From Planococcus citri (lineage: Eukaryota; Arthropoda; Insecta; Hemiptera; Pseudococcidae): 64,000 nucleotides of DNA. The translations under genes were made by a program, and so were the position numbers. This document shows, one piece after another, positions 25,409-38,052 of this stretch. A model generated the notes under the pieces. It did no database searches, was not told the origin of the DNA, and saw nothing but the letters and a program-made list of their open reading frames with translations. The DNA lies in assembly GCF_950023065.1 (NCBI RefSeq), contig NC_088679.1, positions 38,936,001 to 39,000,000 of the forward strand. The letters run 5' to 3'. How positions within the stretch are numbered: position 1 is the stretch's first letter; every line of letters starts with the position of its first letter.

Positions 25409-26767
25409 ACAAGGGAAACTCTTGAGGTGTCACACTCCGATTTAAACTGAACCGCGGTTTTTGGAAAGAGCATAGTCTAAAACGCTCAAAACCAAATTTT
25501 CAGCTGCCCAAGTTCATTTTTCGATTTTTGGCGAATTTTTAAAAATTCAAAATTGACTGCTTTTGGCGATTTTTTTTTTTTTTTTTAAAGTACGACTTGA
25601 TCAATAAAAATGGTCAAAGTAAGTCCCAAAACTAATACATATTAATTACCCAAATCCAAATTTCACCATTTCCAGCCATTTTGGAGCCTCCAGCGCGATT
25701 TTTCAATTTCTCAAGAATTTTGAATTTGCTCCAGAAGGCGTGAATATGCAGTTGGGCAGCTAAAAATCGAGTTGTGTATTATACTCGACCTGTTCAACAA
25801 GTTTATCTACATTTGAGCCGATTTTGGGAGTGACACCTCAAGAGTGGTTTTTTGACCAGCTTTTTTCAAAATTAAAAAATTAAAAAAAATCAAAAGATAA
25901 CCGTTTGTGAGGAAATTTTTGAAATTTGCGCGAATCGCTGTATTTCTTCAAGAACTAACCCCCGGAGCGCAAATTCTACCATTTCCAGCCGTTTTGGAGC
26001 GAGAGTAACACCTCAAAAAACCACTCTTGAGGCGTCCCTCTCAAAATCGGCTCAAATGTGGATAAACTCGTTAAACTGCAGGTCGAATGTAATATACAAC
26101 TCGATTTTTAGCTGCCTAACTTCATATTCACGCCTTCTGGAGCAAATTCAAAATTCTTGAGAAATTGAAAAATCGCGCTGGAGGCTGCAGAATGGCTGGA
26201 AATTGTGAAATTTGAGTTGGGGGTTAGTTACGGACAAGATACAGCGATTCGCGCAAATTTTAAAAATTTCCTCACAAACGGTTATCTTTTGATTTTTTGG
26301 ATTTTTTAATTTTGAAAAAAGCTGGTCAAAAAACCACTCTTGAGGTGTCACTCCCAAAATCGGCTCAAATGTAGATGAAGTTGTTGAACAGGTCGAGTAT
26401 AATACACAACTCGATTTTTAGCTGCCCAACTGCATATTCATGCCTTCTGGAGCAAATTCAAAATTCTTGAGAAATTGAAAACTCGCGCTGGAGGCTCCAG
26501 AATGGCTGGAAATGGTGAAATTTGGATTTGGGTAATTAATATTAGTTTTGGGACTTATTTTGACCATTTTTATTGATCAAGTACGTACTTAAAAAAAAAA
26601 CATAAATCGCCAAAAGCAGTCAATTTTGAATTTTCAAAAATTCGCCAAAAATCGGAAAATGAACTTGGGCAGCTGAAAATTTGGTTTTGAGCGTTTTAGA
26701 CTATGCTCTTTCCAAAAATCGCGGTCCCGTTCAAATCGGAGTGTGACACCACAAGAGGTTCCCTTGT
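25409..26767. mobile_element. Large fold-back element of the AAGGGAACC family with nested duplication
   Basis: The outer ends ACAAGGGAAACTCTTGAGG (25409) and, on the reverse strand, ACAAGGGAACCTCTTGTGG (ending 26767) are inverted repeats. Pairing continues inward for about 550 bp through CACTCCGATTT, GAGCATAGTCTAAAACGCTC, AGCTGCCCAAGTTCATTTT, CCTCCAGCGCG and CTCCAGAAGGCGTGAATATG. The approximate arms are 25409-25965 and 26218-26767. The right half carries two direct copies of one arm segment, CCACTCTTGAGG..CTCAAAATCGGCTCAAATG, at about 26020-26220 and about 26333-26540. No protein is encoded. The structure is a non-autonomous fold-back that has grown by internal duplication. Confidence 0.8.
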
Positions 26768-29380
26768 ACGATGTACATTTTGGCTTAGGTTGTCAAAAAA
26801 CTATAAGGTACCAATGTTGCCATATAGGTAATGAACCAATCACGTAAGCACAAAGTAATTATTAGCTTATGCAGCCTACATGACAATGTGACCATAAATT
26901 GATCATCGAAAACAATACCTACACAATAAAAACAAACAAAAATAAGAATTTAAAACATGGACTCTTGTAACAATAGACACTCGTACGGATGTTATTCGCG
27001 ATAGTCACCTGACAAGAATGATTAATTAAAGAGAGACAATTTTGTAAATTTAATTTTACGCGTACCGAAATGATCAGCACTACTGGTTTTACGTAGAGAG
27101 CCTAGCCAATGATTTGGAAATTTTATCGAAACAAAATCGCGGCCATGATTTAGTATTCTGAATGATTATCGTGACACGTGAGAAGGTAAACACATGCCAC
27201 AAGCCATACCAAGAACAAGACTTGAAAAAACGTTTGAAAATTTTTCAATTCAATTTGTCACGCCGCCGCTGGGTATCTCGAAAAGATGAGCGAATTTAGA
27301 ATAGAATCGAAGAAGATTACAGCATATCGAGATATGGATGTTATCGATAATTACTTTTTGATCTAATAGGTAAGTGGTGTATGAAGAAAAACAAAATATC
27401 AGCGTAGGCGTTGCTGCCATTTCTTTTGTAATCTGGTTTTATTTGATTCGTTGGTCGGATATGAGAGTTAGGTACGGTCGGGAACACGGCTAAATGTCTG
27501 TTGATTATTATTCAATGCTACCGAACATCGGTTTTATGGTAATGTGGTTCCCTTTTCGTCCTATGTCCTCTGTTCTTCGCTATTTCACAACGGTGATCTT
27601 TGACAGTTACCATTTGAGTCCCTGTCTGGGTACAGATTACTGACCGCAGTTATAATAAACTAACGATATATATATTCCAACTACAAGTACCACGAAATCC
27701 TTATTAATTCAAAACTATCGTCATATTAAGAGGTTTATCGCTGTTGTTCTACTAAATTCAAGATTATTCGTCGACTATGTATAGTTTCTCATGTGTTTCC
27801 ATACACATCTACCTACCTCGATTCTGTGGCAACAATTTCGATGTTTGGGTAAAAATAGGAGCATTATTTTTTCATACATTTGGATCATTTCACGAAGGAA
27901 TGGATTGTATTTGAAAGTTGATTACCTACGTTCATTGATTGAATTGATTTGCCTACCTAGCTACCTACCTACCTACCTACCTACCTACCTATCTATCTAT
28001 CTATCTCGGTTAACGGATTAAACGCCATTCAAATACTTTTACTACGAAACTCTTACTTTTTATCTAGATGTCTTCTACATGAACTTCGACTGACCATTAC
28101 GATGTATCTGAATATCGTTAATGTATTATTAGTTTTCATTGAAAATAAACAACAGAGATCTTTTCAGTGAATGTTTACAGCATCGAGATTATTATCAATG
28201 ATAGAGAAACAAAACCTTCGAGTATACTGACCGCTTCTCTCAGATCGTTTTGAATGAAATGAGTAAATCTAATTATGTAATCTTGGTTAATGTTCTTCAG
28301 ATGCTTAATTGGTATCCACCTGCTTACTTAGTACATGAGATTCAGATGGTTTTTGTTTCTTTTTCAGTAATGATGATGAGGATTTCAAGAAGAGGTGTTC
28401 AGTAGGTATTTGTTGGATTTCAAATGGTTTGAAATTGCTAACAAATTATCGAGAGTAATGCAATACTAAATAGGTAACACTGAAATGTTGCAAGTATATG
28501 GTGTGCCTATTACTGCAATGAAATAATTTCCCTTCAAATTCAGTTGTTCTGTCCTTTATTTATGTATCTACAAGTCGAGGCAAAAATTTGCTCATCATTT
28601 CTCAAAGAATGAATACCTAACAGTAATTCAAAAATAAGGAAGGAAACCGGTTCCTAAAATTCTCCTCTAAAAAAATGCTTATTTATTAGGATAGGTACTA
28701 TACCTATACAACGTGCAATAACATTTTTAATTAACTCGTGTGTACAAGAATGATAATTCAGACTATTAACAAAGTAAATAAAAATTAATTTAATAGGCTT
28801 TGCGAAGGTGAATCTAGTTTCCACAATTATACACATACATCCAAGTAAAACAATGAGGAATGACATAAAATTACCAGAATGGTAGATACGTTGGGTTAAA
28901 TAAGCGAATATAAGACAATCTACGAATTTATATGGTACTATATTTTCTACCTACATTTGTAATATGAGAAAAATTTTGATGATGGAAATTTTTATTATCT
29001 TTGTATACTGAACAAACGTGACAAAAAAGATGAGAGGACTGATAAAATTGATATTTGAGCCAACTTTTATGAATGGATGAAGAAAAACTTATGTATCCAG
29101 CTGGAAAATGAAAAATATTGATGAGAAATATTGTACCTAGGTACTAATTAATTATGTACTTACTTCTGAGAAAAAATTATGAAATCTAGTGCCGGAAAAA
29201 TGTGACAAAAATTTTAAATTTTGGACATTGATTCAAACCTTTTCCTCATATCTTTTAAAATTTTATAAAAAATGTCTTAAATGGGTATATTTTACAAAAC
29301 TTCTGATCGCAGAATGAGAAAACACATTTCTATCTAATTCAACTAATGCTAAAAAAAAAAGTCTCTGGCGAAGTACTCCG
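26768..29380. other. Non-coding stretch, mostly unique-looking
   Basis: No recognisable gene. The stretch from about 26980 to 27780 is mixed in composition with few homopolymers and may contain regulatory DNA. The rest is AT-rich with TAGGTACC-type words. Confidence 0.5.
27952..28006. repeat. CTAC/CTAT microsatellite
   Basis: A near-pure tetranucleotide run: CTAC units from about 27961 to 27989, changing to CTAT units to about 28005. It is the longest such tract in the window and belongs to the same TACC sequence class scattered elsewhere. Confidence 0.9.
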
Positions 29381-29394
29381 GTACTCCAGGTATT

Positions 29395-30480
29395 TCATTT
29401 TTCTCACTGCAGAGGTATCTTTTGAACTGACACCTTTCCAATCTGAATGAAGCCAAGTGAAATCGAAAGAGCATGGCTTAAAGGACCAAAACCTTCATAA
29501 CTAAAATTACAAGAGCTTAAAGTTCATTTTAGAATTTTGGGCAAATTTTTGAAAATTTAAAAGATTTAAAAAAGCTGTTTTAAAAACGATTTCTAAACTT
29601 TTCCAAAAATTAATATTCTTTTTTTGGCAATGTGAACTAAAGTGGATGATTGCATCAATTCAACTTCTGCACATCAACAACTATACTTACTATTTTTGGA
29701 CCATTGAACCATTCTAGAGTCTCTAGCAGGTATTTCAATTTTTCTCGAAAAATTTCAAATTGATCTAAAAAAGTCAGAAATTAACTTTAGGACCTATAAC
29801 ATTGGTCAATAAACCTACTTATGTATTTGATGCCCTCTCAGCCATTTTAGGTGCCTAGTTCCTGATGTGTCCGTTCGATTGTGAATTTTTGACCAACTTG
29901 TAGGCTAATTGTAAGTTCCAGAAAAAAAAAAAAACAGTACCTAATTCGAAAACTCACTAGAGGCTCTAAAAAAAGTCAAATTGAGATTGTTTTCGAGTCA
30001 AATGGTCGTGTAGACACATATGTATTAGACAATATTTTGCCAAAAAAATAGTTCGTTATGTGTCTCTTTAGAAATTTTGATTTGGTTTAAATTTTCTGTA
30101 GAAATTTACAAATTGATCAACAATTCACTTCTGAACAGGCACTCCTGAAATTTTGCGATACCCTGCACCTAAAACGATTGAAAGCGTGTTTAATAAAGAT
30201 TGACCAAAGTTATAGATCCCAAAACTAATTTTTGTCCCTTTCAGAGCATTTGAAAATGTTTGGAGAGTTTTGAAAACCCACTAAGTAAAAGTTTAAAAAG
30301 GTCAAAACTCTCTTTTTTTCGATCTAACTAGGTTTTTTGAACTTTTTTCTCACATGGTCAAATTTAAGTACAAGTACAACTGTCATGTAAATCAACATAT
30401 TAGGTATGATAAAAAACCAAATTTTGAGAAATTGAGCAAATCATTGAAAAAGAATGTATTTTAAGGAAATTCAACACACC
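29395..30480. repeat. Decayed AAGGGAACC-family sequence
   Basis: The left part keeps family words in order: a TGAACTGACACC-like start, CCAATCTGAATGAAG, GAAAGAGCATGGCTTAAAG, AAACCTTCATAACT, and TTTGGGCAAATTTTTGAAAAT. This parallels the left arm at 25409-25560. No clear right arm could be matched, so the extent is uncertain and the copy is probably old. Confidence 0.4.
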
Positions 30481-33155
30481 AAATACAAATCTATGTAAGA
30501 CGATGAAGGTCAACTTTTTGGACGGAAAAATTACGTTTCAATTTATTTATTTTTTTTAATATGCATGGCAGATAAGTGAATTATAATATTATCTCAGTTA
30601 AAAAAAAAAAAAAAACAGTAGATAGAATTTCTCAGCTTTTGTCCAAAGAATCGAACGGTTTTTCAAAATTCGATTTTTGGGCTTTTGTAAGTATACCTAT
30701 CATAAATCATCAAGAAACATCGAGAAAAAAAGTGAAAATTGAGGTTATTTGACCAACTGAATCTGAGAATGATGATGAAAAAAATTCAAATGAATGAGGC
30801 AAAGTACATAAGTACCTATCTACCTACTCTTAGTAGAAAATACCATTTTTTTTTTTTTTGATAATTCAAGTAGGTTTTACTCCTTGAGAAGATCAGAAAA
30901 TGATTACACCTTCCTGAAAAAAAGATGTAGGTCTAGGTAGTAGAATTGTGATCTAAAAAGTCATTTCGCTTCAAAGAGGAGGCTGAAATGAAATTTGAAA
31001 AAATCGACTTGGGCTGATTCGCCTATTTTACCTTCTACAGCCTTTTGAAAACCATTTGAAAGTATTTTCAAGCAATTGGAGACCCCCCCTCCAAAAAAAA
31101 CACAACTACATTAAAACCATTGCTCCACATTGTACTCGTAGGTAGAATCACATGATGAGACGCTAATCCCATGTAATTGTAACGATACATTGCTCTGTAT
31201 TATTCCTTTAAACCATATCTCCAACTAATAATGCCTAATTAAGCTGATTCCACCATAATCTATCAGCACCTTATTAAACACCATTCGAAGATAACATTAG
31301 ATTTAGATATACTCATCTTATCTGTATAGGTTCCTATAAGTCCATAAGTAAGATAGGTATTAAGACATCCATAAATCATAACACATTACATTATCTTCAT
31401 TCAAAATGAATGTCGTTAATTTCACAATTCACAAATCAGATCGGTTCGGTAGTTCACTAGGTAGTGTAGTGCGCGTCTGTAGTCGACTCGTAAAAAATCG
31501 TGTTAACAATTGCATTCGTTTATAATGTATTGTTAAAGAGTACTCATGATCGATACCTAGACAGCATCGAGATCACGGAATGTGTCAATTAATTGAAATT
31601 ACAAGAATATAAAGCGAAGCCGGCATTTATATCGAGCACGATGAATTGAAAATGTTTTATAATCAAGATATACTCGTATCTCGTTTGAAGAATGATCTTG
31701 CAAAATTTCTTTTAAAAAATTTCACTCTTTTGTATAGATTATAACCTATATCCTATCAAGGTATTAATTAGTGAAAATTTTTTCTGTTCGGTTATTACCT
31801 TCAATTATCATCTACCCAGTTATACCAATACTATTTTATAGAAAGTAAACTTACCTATAAGATTGCGAAATTAGGTACTCAATTATGTATACCTATACTA
31901 ACCAACAAATGCATCATAAATGTAGATAGGTAGATACTTTTGGAGGCGCCTACCTATTTCTTTTTAAGTACCTAGAGATAAACGCTCTTACTCTCAGCTT
32001 GTATACAAAAAATATTGTAAACTAAGACGAACCGAGCCACCTGGGACTCAAAAACCCCTTCGACAAGATTCTGTAATAACGACGTTTAATTAAATTTATA
32101 ATTGATACGGACAAATTTAATTCTTCTGTTTCATTTTTTTACCCAAAAAAACTCGAACTAGTTCGTAACATCTACTTTAATAATAAAAAAAAAAGAAACA
32201 AGCCCCTGTCGATTGTGTTTTATTCACTTAACTCTTACTACATGTATACTTGCTTATACTATTTAAAACTAGCATTCTGACGAAAACACAAACATACAGA
32301 GACAGAGAAAAGGGTTTTGAATGAATTTAATGCAAACATACCTCGTAGCCGAAGTCAAATAAATTAGATACAAACAAGATTTCTCGTATGGACCAATCGT
32401 CTACATTATATGGCAACGGTTGCATGTTGTCTCTTATCAATACTATTAATATTTTAAGTAGAAACAAACCTCTATGTTTAGTAACACTATAATAATATAA
32501 TCTAATGCCCATTTTAACGGATTTTTTTTTCAACGTGCACCCGAATAAGAAAACTTCTCAACGACAGTCGTTACTTTTTCTCTTGATGGAGAAATTATTC
32601 AAGTAAAATATCCGAGTGTGGGACCTTTCCGTAGTTAGGCATACATATACTGATGTCTTAATATGCCACCAAAAGATCAATTAAGGTTCAAATCGTATAA
32701 GCGTGAACTGATGCTTTCAAGACGAATGTAAGTATCTATAGCTAGCATTTTTTTTTCATCTTTGCAAACGTTGAAGGGACTTGATATTTTTTTGGTATGC
32801 TTGGAAGGGGAGGGGGAGAAAGATGAGATGATGACTCCATGACTTCAATTGAAAAATCATGGTGTAACGAGATGAAAAAATAAGTATGTTCTTATACTGT
32901 TGAAAAATTGAATTCTTAAGAGAGGATGGTAAGAGAATGCCTTCTTTTGCAAAAGCAAATGTGGTACCTAATGATTTAGTCACGGTTTTAGTAGGAGGAA
33001 AATAGGAAGATACTAAATAAAGTTTATGAAAATTTTTCTGATAATGAGCTCTATAGAATTCATCCTCCGCTATGAATTTTATGGATACTGTGGAGGGATT
33101 GCATTACTTTTTGAGAACGAGGGAGAAATCAATAAATTGATGATCATAGACGAGT
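30481..33155. other. Non-coding AT-rich sequence, no gene seen
   Basis: Open frames are all short and featureless. A-runs lie at 30600-30615 and T-runs at 30846-30860. The stretch 31100-32300 looks like unique DNA, with TAGGTA-type words. Nothing else is supported. Confidence 0.5.
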
Positions 33156-33159
33156 CACA

Positions 33160-33680
33160 GGTAATTTTTGGTAAATTACTGGCGAACTTCAATAAATCAC
33201 TACCTAGTAATAATTATCAATAAATTTCAAGTGATTATTTATCGTTAAATTACTGGTCATTTTTGGTAAATAAATATACTTATCTATATAATTATAGGTA
33301 CCTAATAACTTTAGGGAAATTACTGGTAATTTCTGGTAAATCACGTACTAGTGATTTTGGCTTTTTTGGTAGATTACTGGTGATTATTGACGAATTACTG
33401 GTAATTTATGGTAAACTACTGGTAATTTTTAGTGAATTTTTAGTTCTTTCTGGTGAATTACTAAACTAATAATTTTCGGTGGATTATTTCTGGTAATTTT
33501 TGGTAAATTACTGGTAATTTTTGGTAAATTACTGGTAATTTTTGGTAAATTACTGGTAATTTTTGGTAAATTACTGGTAATTTTTGGTAAATTCTGGTAA
33601 TTTTTGGTAAATTACTGTTAATTTCTGGTTAATTACTACATAGTAATTTCTGGTAATTTACTGATAAATTACTGCTAATT
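33160..33680 (+). repeat. 21-bp minisatellite (TGGTAATTTTTGGTAAATTAC)n
   Basis: The core at about 33491-33600 is about five nearly perfect copies of a 21-bp unit that is itself two related halves, TGGTAATTTT and TGGTAAATTAC. Degenerate copies extend to both sides (33160-33490 and 33600-33680), carrying variants such as GGTGATTATTGACGAATTAC. A 68-codon frame across it with repeated LLVI(S/Y)GK is a by-product of 21 being a multiple of 3. Confidence 0.85.
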
Positions 33681-34163
33681 TTGAAAACTTTGATTTATTT
33701 TGAAAGTGCTACTAAAATAGGTTTTAAAAATGAATTTTGAGAATTTAAACAGGACGATCGTGGAGAAAAAGCTGAAATGAGAATAGTTTAACAGAGAGAA
33801 CATCAAACCATTGTTGGTTGTTTCCAAACTAATATCATACAAATTTTTTGAGATTATCAACCTTTGTAAATTCAAAATTGCCGAAACTGAATACCTAAAT
33901 GGGATGACAGTAGGAAAGACAACAAGTTTTGAGGATATGTTGCCAAAGTTATTATCCTTTTTTCAATTAAAGTGCTTTAGGTATGCAGTTGAAAACATCA
34001 AACAGTCAAAGCTCCAAGCAGGAAAGGGCTAAAATCACTCAAATCCTATCCTAGATACACGACTACATGGTACAATTCTTAGTTGGTTATTCTCAAAAGA
34101 AAAAAAAATCCGTAATGATAGCCTGAAATTAATACCAATTGGAAACAAAACGATTGGTGTAGT
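33681..34163. other. Short non-coding gap
   Basis: AT-rich unique-looking sequence between the minisatellite and the hairpin element. A 73-codon frame at 33811-34032 has no recognisable domain and no supporting context, so I do not call it. Confidence 0.4.
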
Positions 34164-34171
34164 ACGTGCAT
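34164..34171 (+). repeat. Left 8-bp target-site duplication ACGTGCAT
   Basis: ACGTGCAT immediately precedes the first base of the hairpin element and is repeated exactly at 34823-34830. An 8-bp duplication is the usual length for hAT-superfamily insertion. Confidence 0.8.
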
Positions 34172-34822
34172 TAGGGTGACCCTTAAAATGCAAAAGTAAA
34201 TATTTTTTCGGTCTGACCCCCTAAATTTTTTAATTATATCATAAAATTCTCGAATACAAAATTTTAGCCCATTTGGAGGTCATTAACCCGTGCCGAATTG
34301 GACTAGATGTTTAAATGGGATTTAACATAGGTTTTTAAGTGAAAATTGCATTTAAATTCCTCTTAAGCGCCTAAAAAATAATTCCGAGGGTTTTTTACAA
34401 GAAAATGCTACAAAAGCATGTCAAAAACCATATAAAACAATAACAGGTTCATGGGGACCCCCCTACCCTTCCTTCCTGCCCTAAAAATATAGGGGAAAAT
34501 TCAATATTTCCAGGGCGGGAAGGAAGGGTAGGGGGGTCCCCATGAACGTGTTATTGTTTTATATGGTCTTTGACATGCTTTTGTAGCATTTTCTTGTAAA
34601 AAACCCTCGGAATTATTTTTTAGGCGCTTAAGAGGAATTTAAATGCAATTTTCACTTAAAAACCTATGTTAAATCCCATTTAAACATCTAGTCCAATTCG
34701 GCACGGGTTAATGACCTCCAAATGGGCTAAAATTTTGTATTCGAGAATTTTATGATATAATTAAAAAATTTAGGGGGTCAGACCGAAAAAATATTTACTT
34801 TTGCATTTTAAGGGTCACCCTA
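34172..34822. mobile_element. Near-perfect palindromic hAT-type MITE
   Basis: Two arms of 311 bp (34172-34482 and 34512-34822) are reverse complements with only about two mismatches that I could find, near CAATAACAGGTTC and CATGTCAAAAACC of the left arm. They flank a 29-bp loop. The ends read TAGGGTGACCCTTAAAATGC, which fits the (C/T)A-x-x-G start common among hAT terminal repeats. The exact 8-bp duplication on both sides supports hAT-type insertion. The element has no protein-coding capacity and must rely on a transposase in trans. Arm identity and an intact duplication indicate recent insertion or strong hairpin-driven homogenisation. A transcript across it would fold into one long double-stranded RNA. 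Confidence 0.85.
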
Positions 34823-34830
34823 ACGTGCAT
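34823..34830 (+). repeat. Right 8-bp target-site duplication ACGTGCAT
   Basis: Exact second copy of the 8 bp found left of the element. It defines the right boundary at 34822. Confidence 0.8.
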
Positions 34831-37800
34831 GGAAGTGGTAAGAAGCCTGAATTTGTTGAGAAAATATTCCTTCACCAGGTACACCATTTTCGAAACATAA
34901 GAGCCCAAAATCTGTTGAGGAGGCCATTCCCCCCTCCCCCCTCTCTCCCTCCATCCGAGTTGCAGAAACAAATTAGATGAATTTTTAAATTAGAATTTCA
35001 TTTTTCTATAAAACTAAAAAATTCCAATGTACCTACTTCCATATTGCAATCATTTTTCTTCATTTTGAATCTGATTCAATATTCAACATTTAAGGTTCAA
35101 ACTTCAAACGATCATTTTTTTTTAAAACAAAATTTACCTACATTGTTTCAAGTTTTACATAAGCTTGGTAAAATAATTGAAATTATGCCACACTCGTCTA
35201 TGAAAAAATCATAAGAGCGAGAAACTAGTTATCATAACAAACATTTTTTTAAATTGATATTACCTACCTAAAGTAAGAAAAAAAGTATTCGTACCAGCTA
35301 CACATACATGCTATGTTGATTCGCATTAGCATTTTCTGAAATTTACTCGTGTTAACAATTTCCTAAAAAAAAAAAGTAAAAAAAAAGTAAAATAATTTCC
35401 ATATGTAAAATCAACATGCAAGATTGTTCTACCTGTACATCGGGCGATTTTGTAAATTTAAATTAACTGAAAAGAAAAAAAAATAGAATGGAAAGAAAAA
35501 CACAAGCTGTTGTATATTTTATTAAATTAATTTTTTGTCCAGATTTTTAACGCAATTAATCATAATCTAATTAATGCGAGAAATTTGGCCGTGCGTAACG
35601 AACTGACACGAGAACATCTTTTAGGAAAACCTTTAAAAGATATACTAGCAAGACCGATGAAAAAGCTTTTGGGAAACAGGAGAGTGAAAAAAAAAATGAA
35701 AAAACAGCTCACCGAGACCGAATCGTCGTGAAATTTTTTCTTTTGGGTATATAGCTAGGTAGTAGGTCTGTTGAAGTGAAAAACAAGCACGAGGGCGCGT
35801 AGAGCTGTAAAACGATAATAAATCGCGCGCGATCATTTTTGCAAAACATTACGCGACCAGAATATTAAAAACATGGCAAGTCGGGGAAAAAATAAAATAA
35901 AAAACAGCCCGAGCAAAAAAGTGTAGTACGCAATGAAGAAAAAAGCGCGTTAAACAAGAATCCACATGACAATTCTTATTTATAATTGCGGACGGCTGAG
36001 GACAGAAGGGATTCGAATACACGTTCGCACTTAGCGGGAAAGGCGCCAGAGATCATTGTAATGAAGGCAAAAAATGCGAAGAAAAAGAGGCAAAGAATCT
36101 CCACCCTTTTATTGTTTTACCGTACAAAAGTGTTCCTCTTTGTTTTGCCGAAGACACAACCAGCATTTTGTGATGAGAGAGGTAAACACGCGAGGGTTTT
36201 TCAAAGAATGCATACGGCAAAAAAAAAATACTACAAATAAAAAAGATACGCTCGTGTGCTTGTGCTGTGTGCTTTTTAGGGTTGCTTTTTCCAAAATCTG
36301 CGAGTGGGCTTCCATACAAATTTGGCGGTGACGTTAATGTTTTACGAGTGCAGCAGTTAATTTCTTGCGGTCGCCGGTTATTAAAAAATTAGCAAATTTT
36401 TCCGCCTTTATGGTAGGTCCTTATCAAGTGTTTGATTTAAGACAATACTAGTGTATGGTCATGGTCGCGTTTTTTCTGATTTATAGACCTACTTACTCGT
36501 AAATCAGTGTTGTCGTTTATGGGTGAACGAATTCTACTGGAATTGAATTTTTTCCCTTCATTTGTACACCATTTTATCGTATCTGTAGATATAAGCCAGA
36601 TTATGTTTGCTTACTGTGTTAATCTTAATGATATGTACTTAAACCTACCTACCTACCTACCTACCTACCTACCTACCTATACATTTTAATGATTAATTCA
36701 CAAATAAAACAGTTTTAATTGAGAAAATTCAAATGACGCAAATTTCGCTCTTGAGTTGTACGAGTAGGTATTAAATTTTTAATAGCGAGTGCTGGAAAAA
36801 AATTTACCACGAAATAAAATGTAAAGGTGTTGGTGTTTTGAAATTCAATTATTTCGAAATAATTACAACGTAATTTGATTTTCATGTTTTACTTTAATAG
36901 ATTTTGTGTTTGGTAATTTCCGTTTTGGTATAAGCATGCTTGCGTGGTAAAATTTGAAAATTCTGGTTTAGGTACTTTAATAGCGTCGTAATGATCGATG
37001 TTTTATTACATTTTAACAATTTTTTTTTATTGTTAGGTAATTTTTCTTTAATGAAGTACTGGACTAAAAAATGTACATTCAGGTACTAAAGAAATTTGCC
37101 AGCTTTTGTAAATTATTTTAACCCATCGGTATCATTATTGTTGCCTATAGTGTCTCAAATTTGAGAACTTTTTTAGACTTGCTTGAAAATGTTCCAATTT
37201 GAATTGTTCTTGATTCCATTTAAAAAAAATATCGTCATGGTATCTAACAGATTTTATTTTAAAAAATCATCACCCTTTTACTACTTTTTCCAACCAAATT
37301 TTCAGAAAGCTATCCACTCGACCCCCTCCCCCCCGACAAATTGGAGAAAACAAATTTTTTACAGGAAAATTTTCATAAAAAATTAAAATTGAAAGAAAAT
37401 TTGTATACAAAGTACTTTTTAATTTCAATCAAAATTATTTTAAAAAAAATACAAATGAACGCATTACATACGTAATGAGACAAGATGTCCAACAAAATTT
37501 CAAAATAAAAAAGCAGGACTTTAGCAGACATTTTTTAAACAGTTGAGATTTTATAAGAAAAGGAAACCGGGGGGGGGGAGGGCAAAATTTACATTAGAAT
37601 TTTTCGCTTTTCCAATTGGTCCGTTCTTTTTTTCGCATACATTGCGGTGTCGGACAACAAAGGGTGGATTGTACGAATCTCAGTCAAGATTTTGAACTCA
37701 GTTTTTAACCACTAAAAAACAACTTAGTTCAGAATTTGAACGAGAGTGTACAAGTGGCCCTAAAAAAACTCAACTTTTACAACTTGCGTGCAAAAAAAAC

Positions 37801-38052
37801 GGACCAAATGTCTTCAAACATCTCAAGATTTTTTTCAAGCAAACGGATGTCGAAAATATAATTTTATCATTACTTTCAATTTTTGATTTTATTTTCACCT
37901 TTAAGGTTCTTGCTGATGTAAGGAAATGAGGCGAATGAAAAACTTTTTTCAACATAATAAATTTTTTAAAAATGTATCTACAAAAATTTGATCGAAAATT
38001 TAACGACATTTGGGGTAAAAAATGTAGGTATCAATTTTGCCTAACATTCATA
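34831..38052. other. Non-coding stretch with one complex patch
   Basis: No gene is supported. Overlapping frames on both strands at 35986-36331 reach about 85-88 codons, but they shadow each other and show no domain. The DNA there (about 35980-36330) is mixed in composition with CpGs and may be regulatory. The parts at 34900-35560 and 36700-38040 are A/T-rich repeat-like texture with C- and G-runs near 37321 and 37570. Confidence 0.5.
36643..36679. repeat. CTAC microsatellite
   Basis: A pure run of CTAC tetranucleotides, about nine units. Same class as the tract at 27952-28006. Confidence 0.9.

Noticed and set aside
27952..28006. CTAC/TAGG tract considered as telomere-like (TTAGG)n
   Set aside because: The unit is a tetranucleotide CTAC/CTAT, not the TTAGG pentamer, and it is one of many TACC-type runs in the window.
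33263..33469. 68-codon frame with repeated LLVISGK-like units, a possible repeat protein
   Set aside because: The period is explained by the 21-bp minisatellite being divisible by three.
33491..33600. Regular short repeats considered as a CRISPR-like array
   Set aside because: The units are directly tandem without unique spacers, and the genome is eukaryotic.
35995..36020. GGATTCGAATAC considered as a tRNA T-arm
   Set aside because: No acceptor or anticodon stems can be drawn around it.
35986..36331. Four overlapping frames of 68-88 codons on both strands
   Set aside because: They overlap in several frames, with no domain, start context or splice evidence; open frames can arise from local composition.
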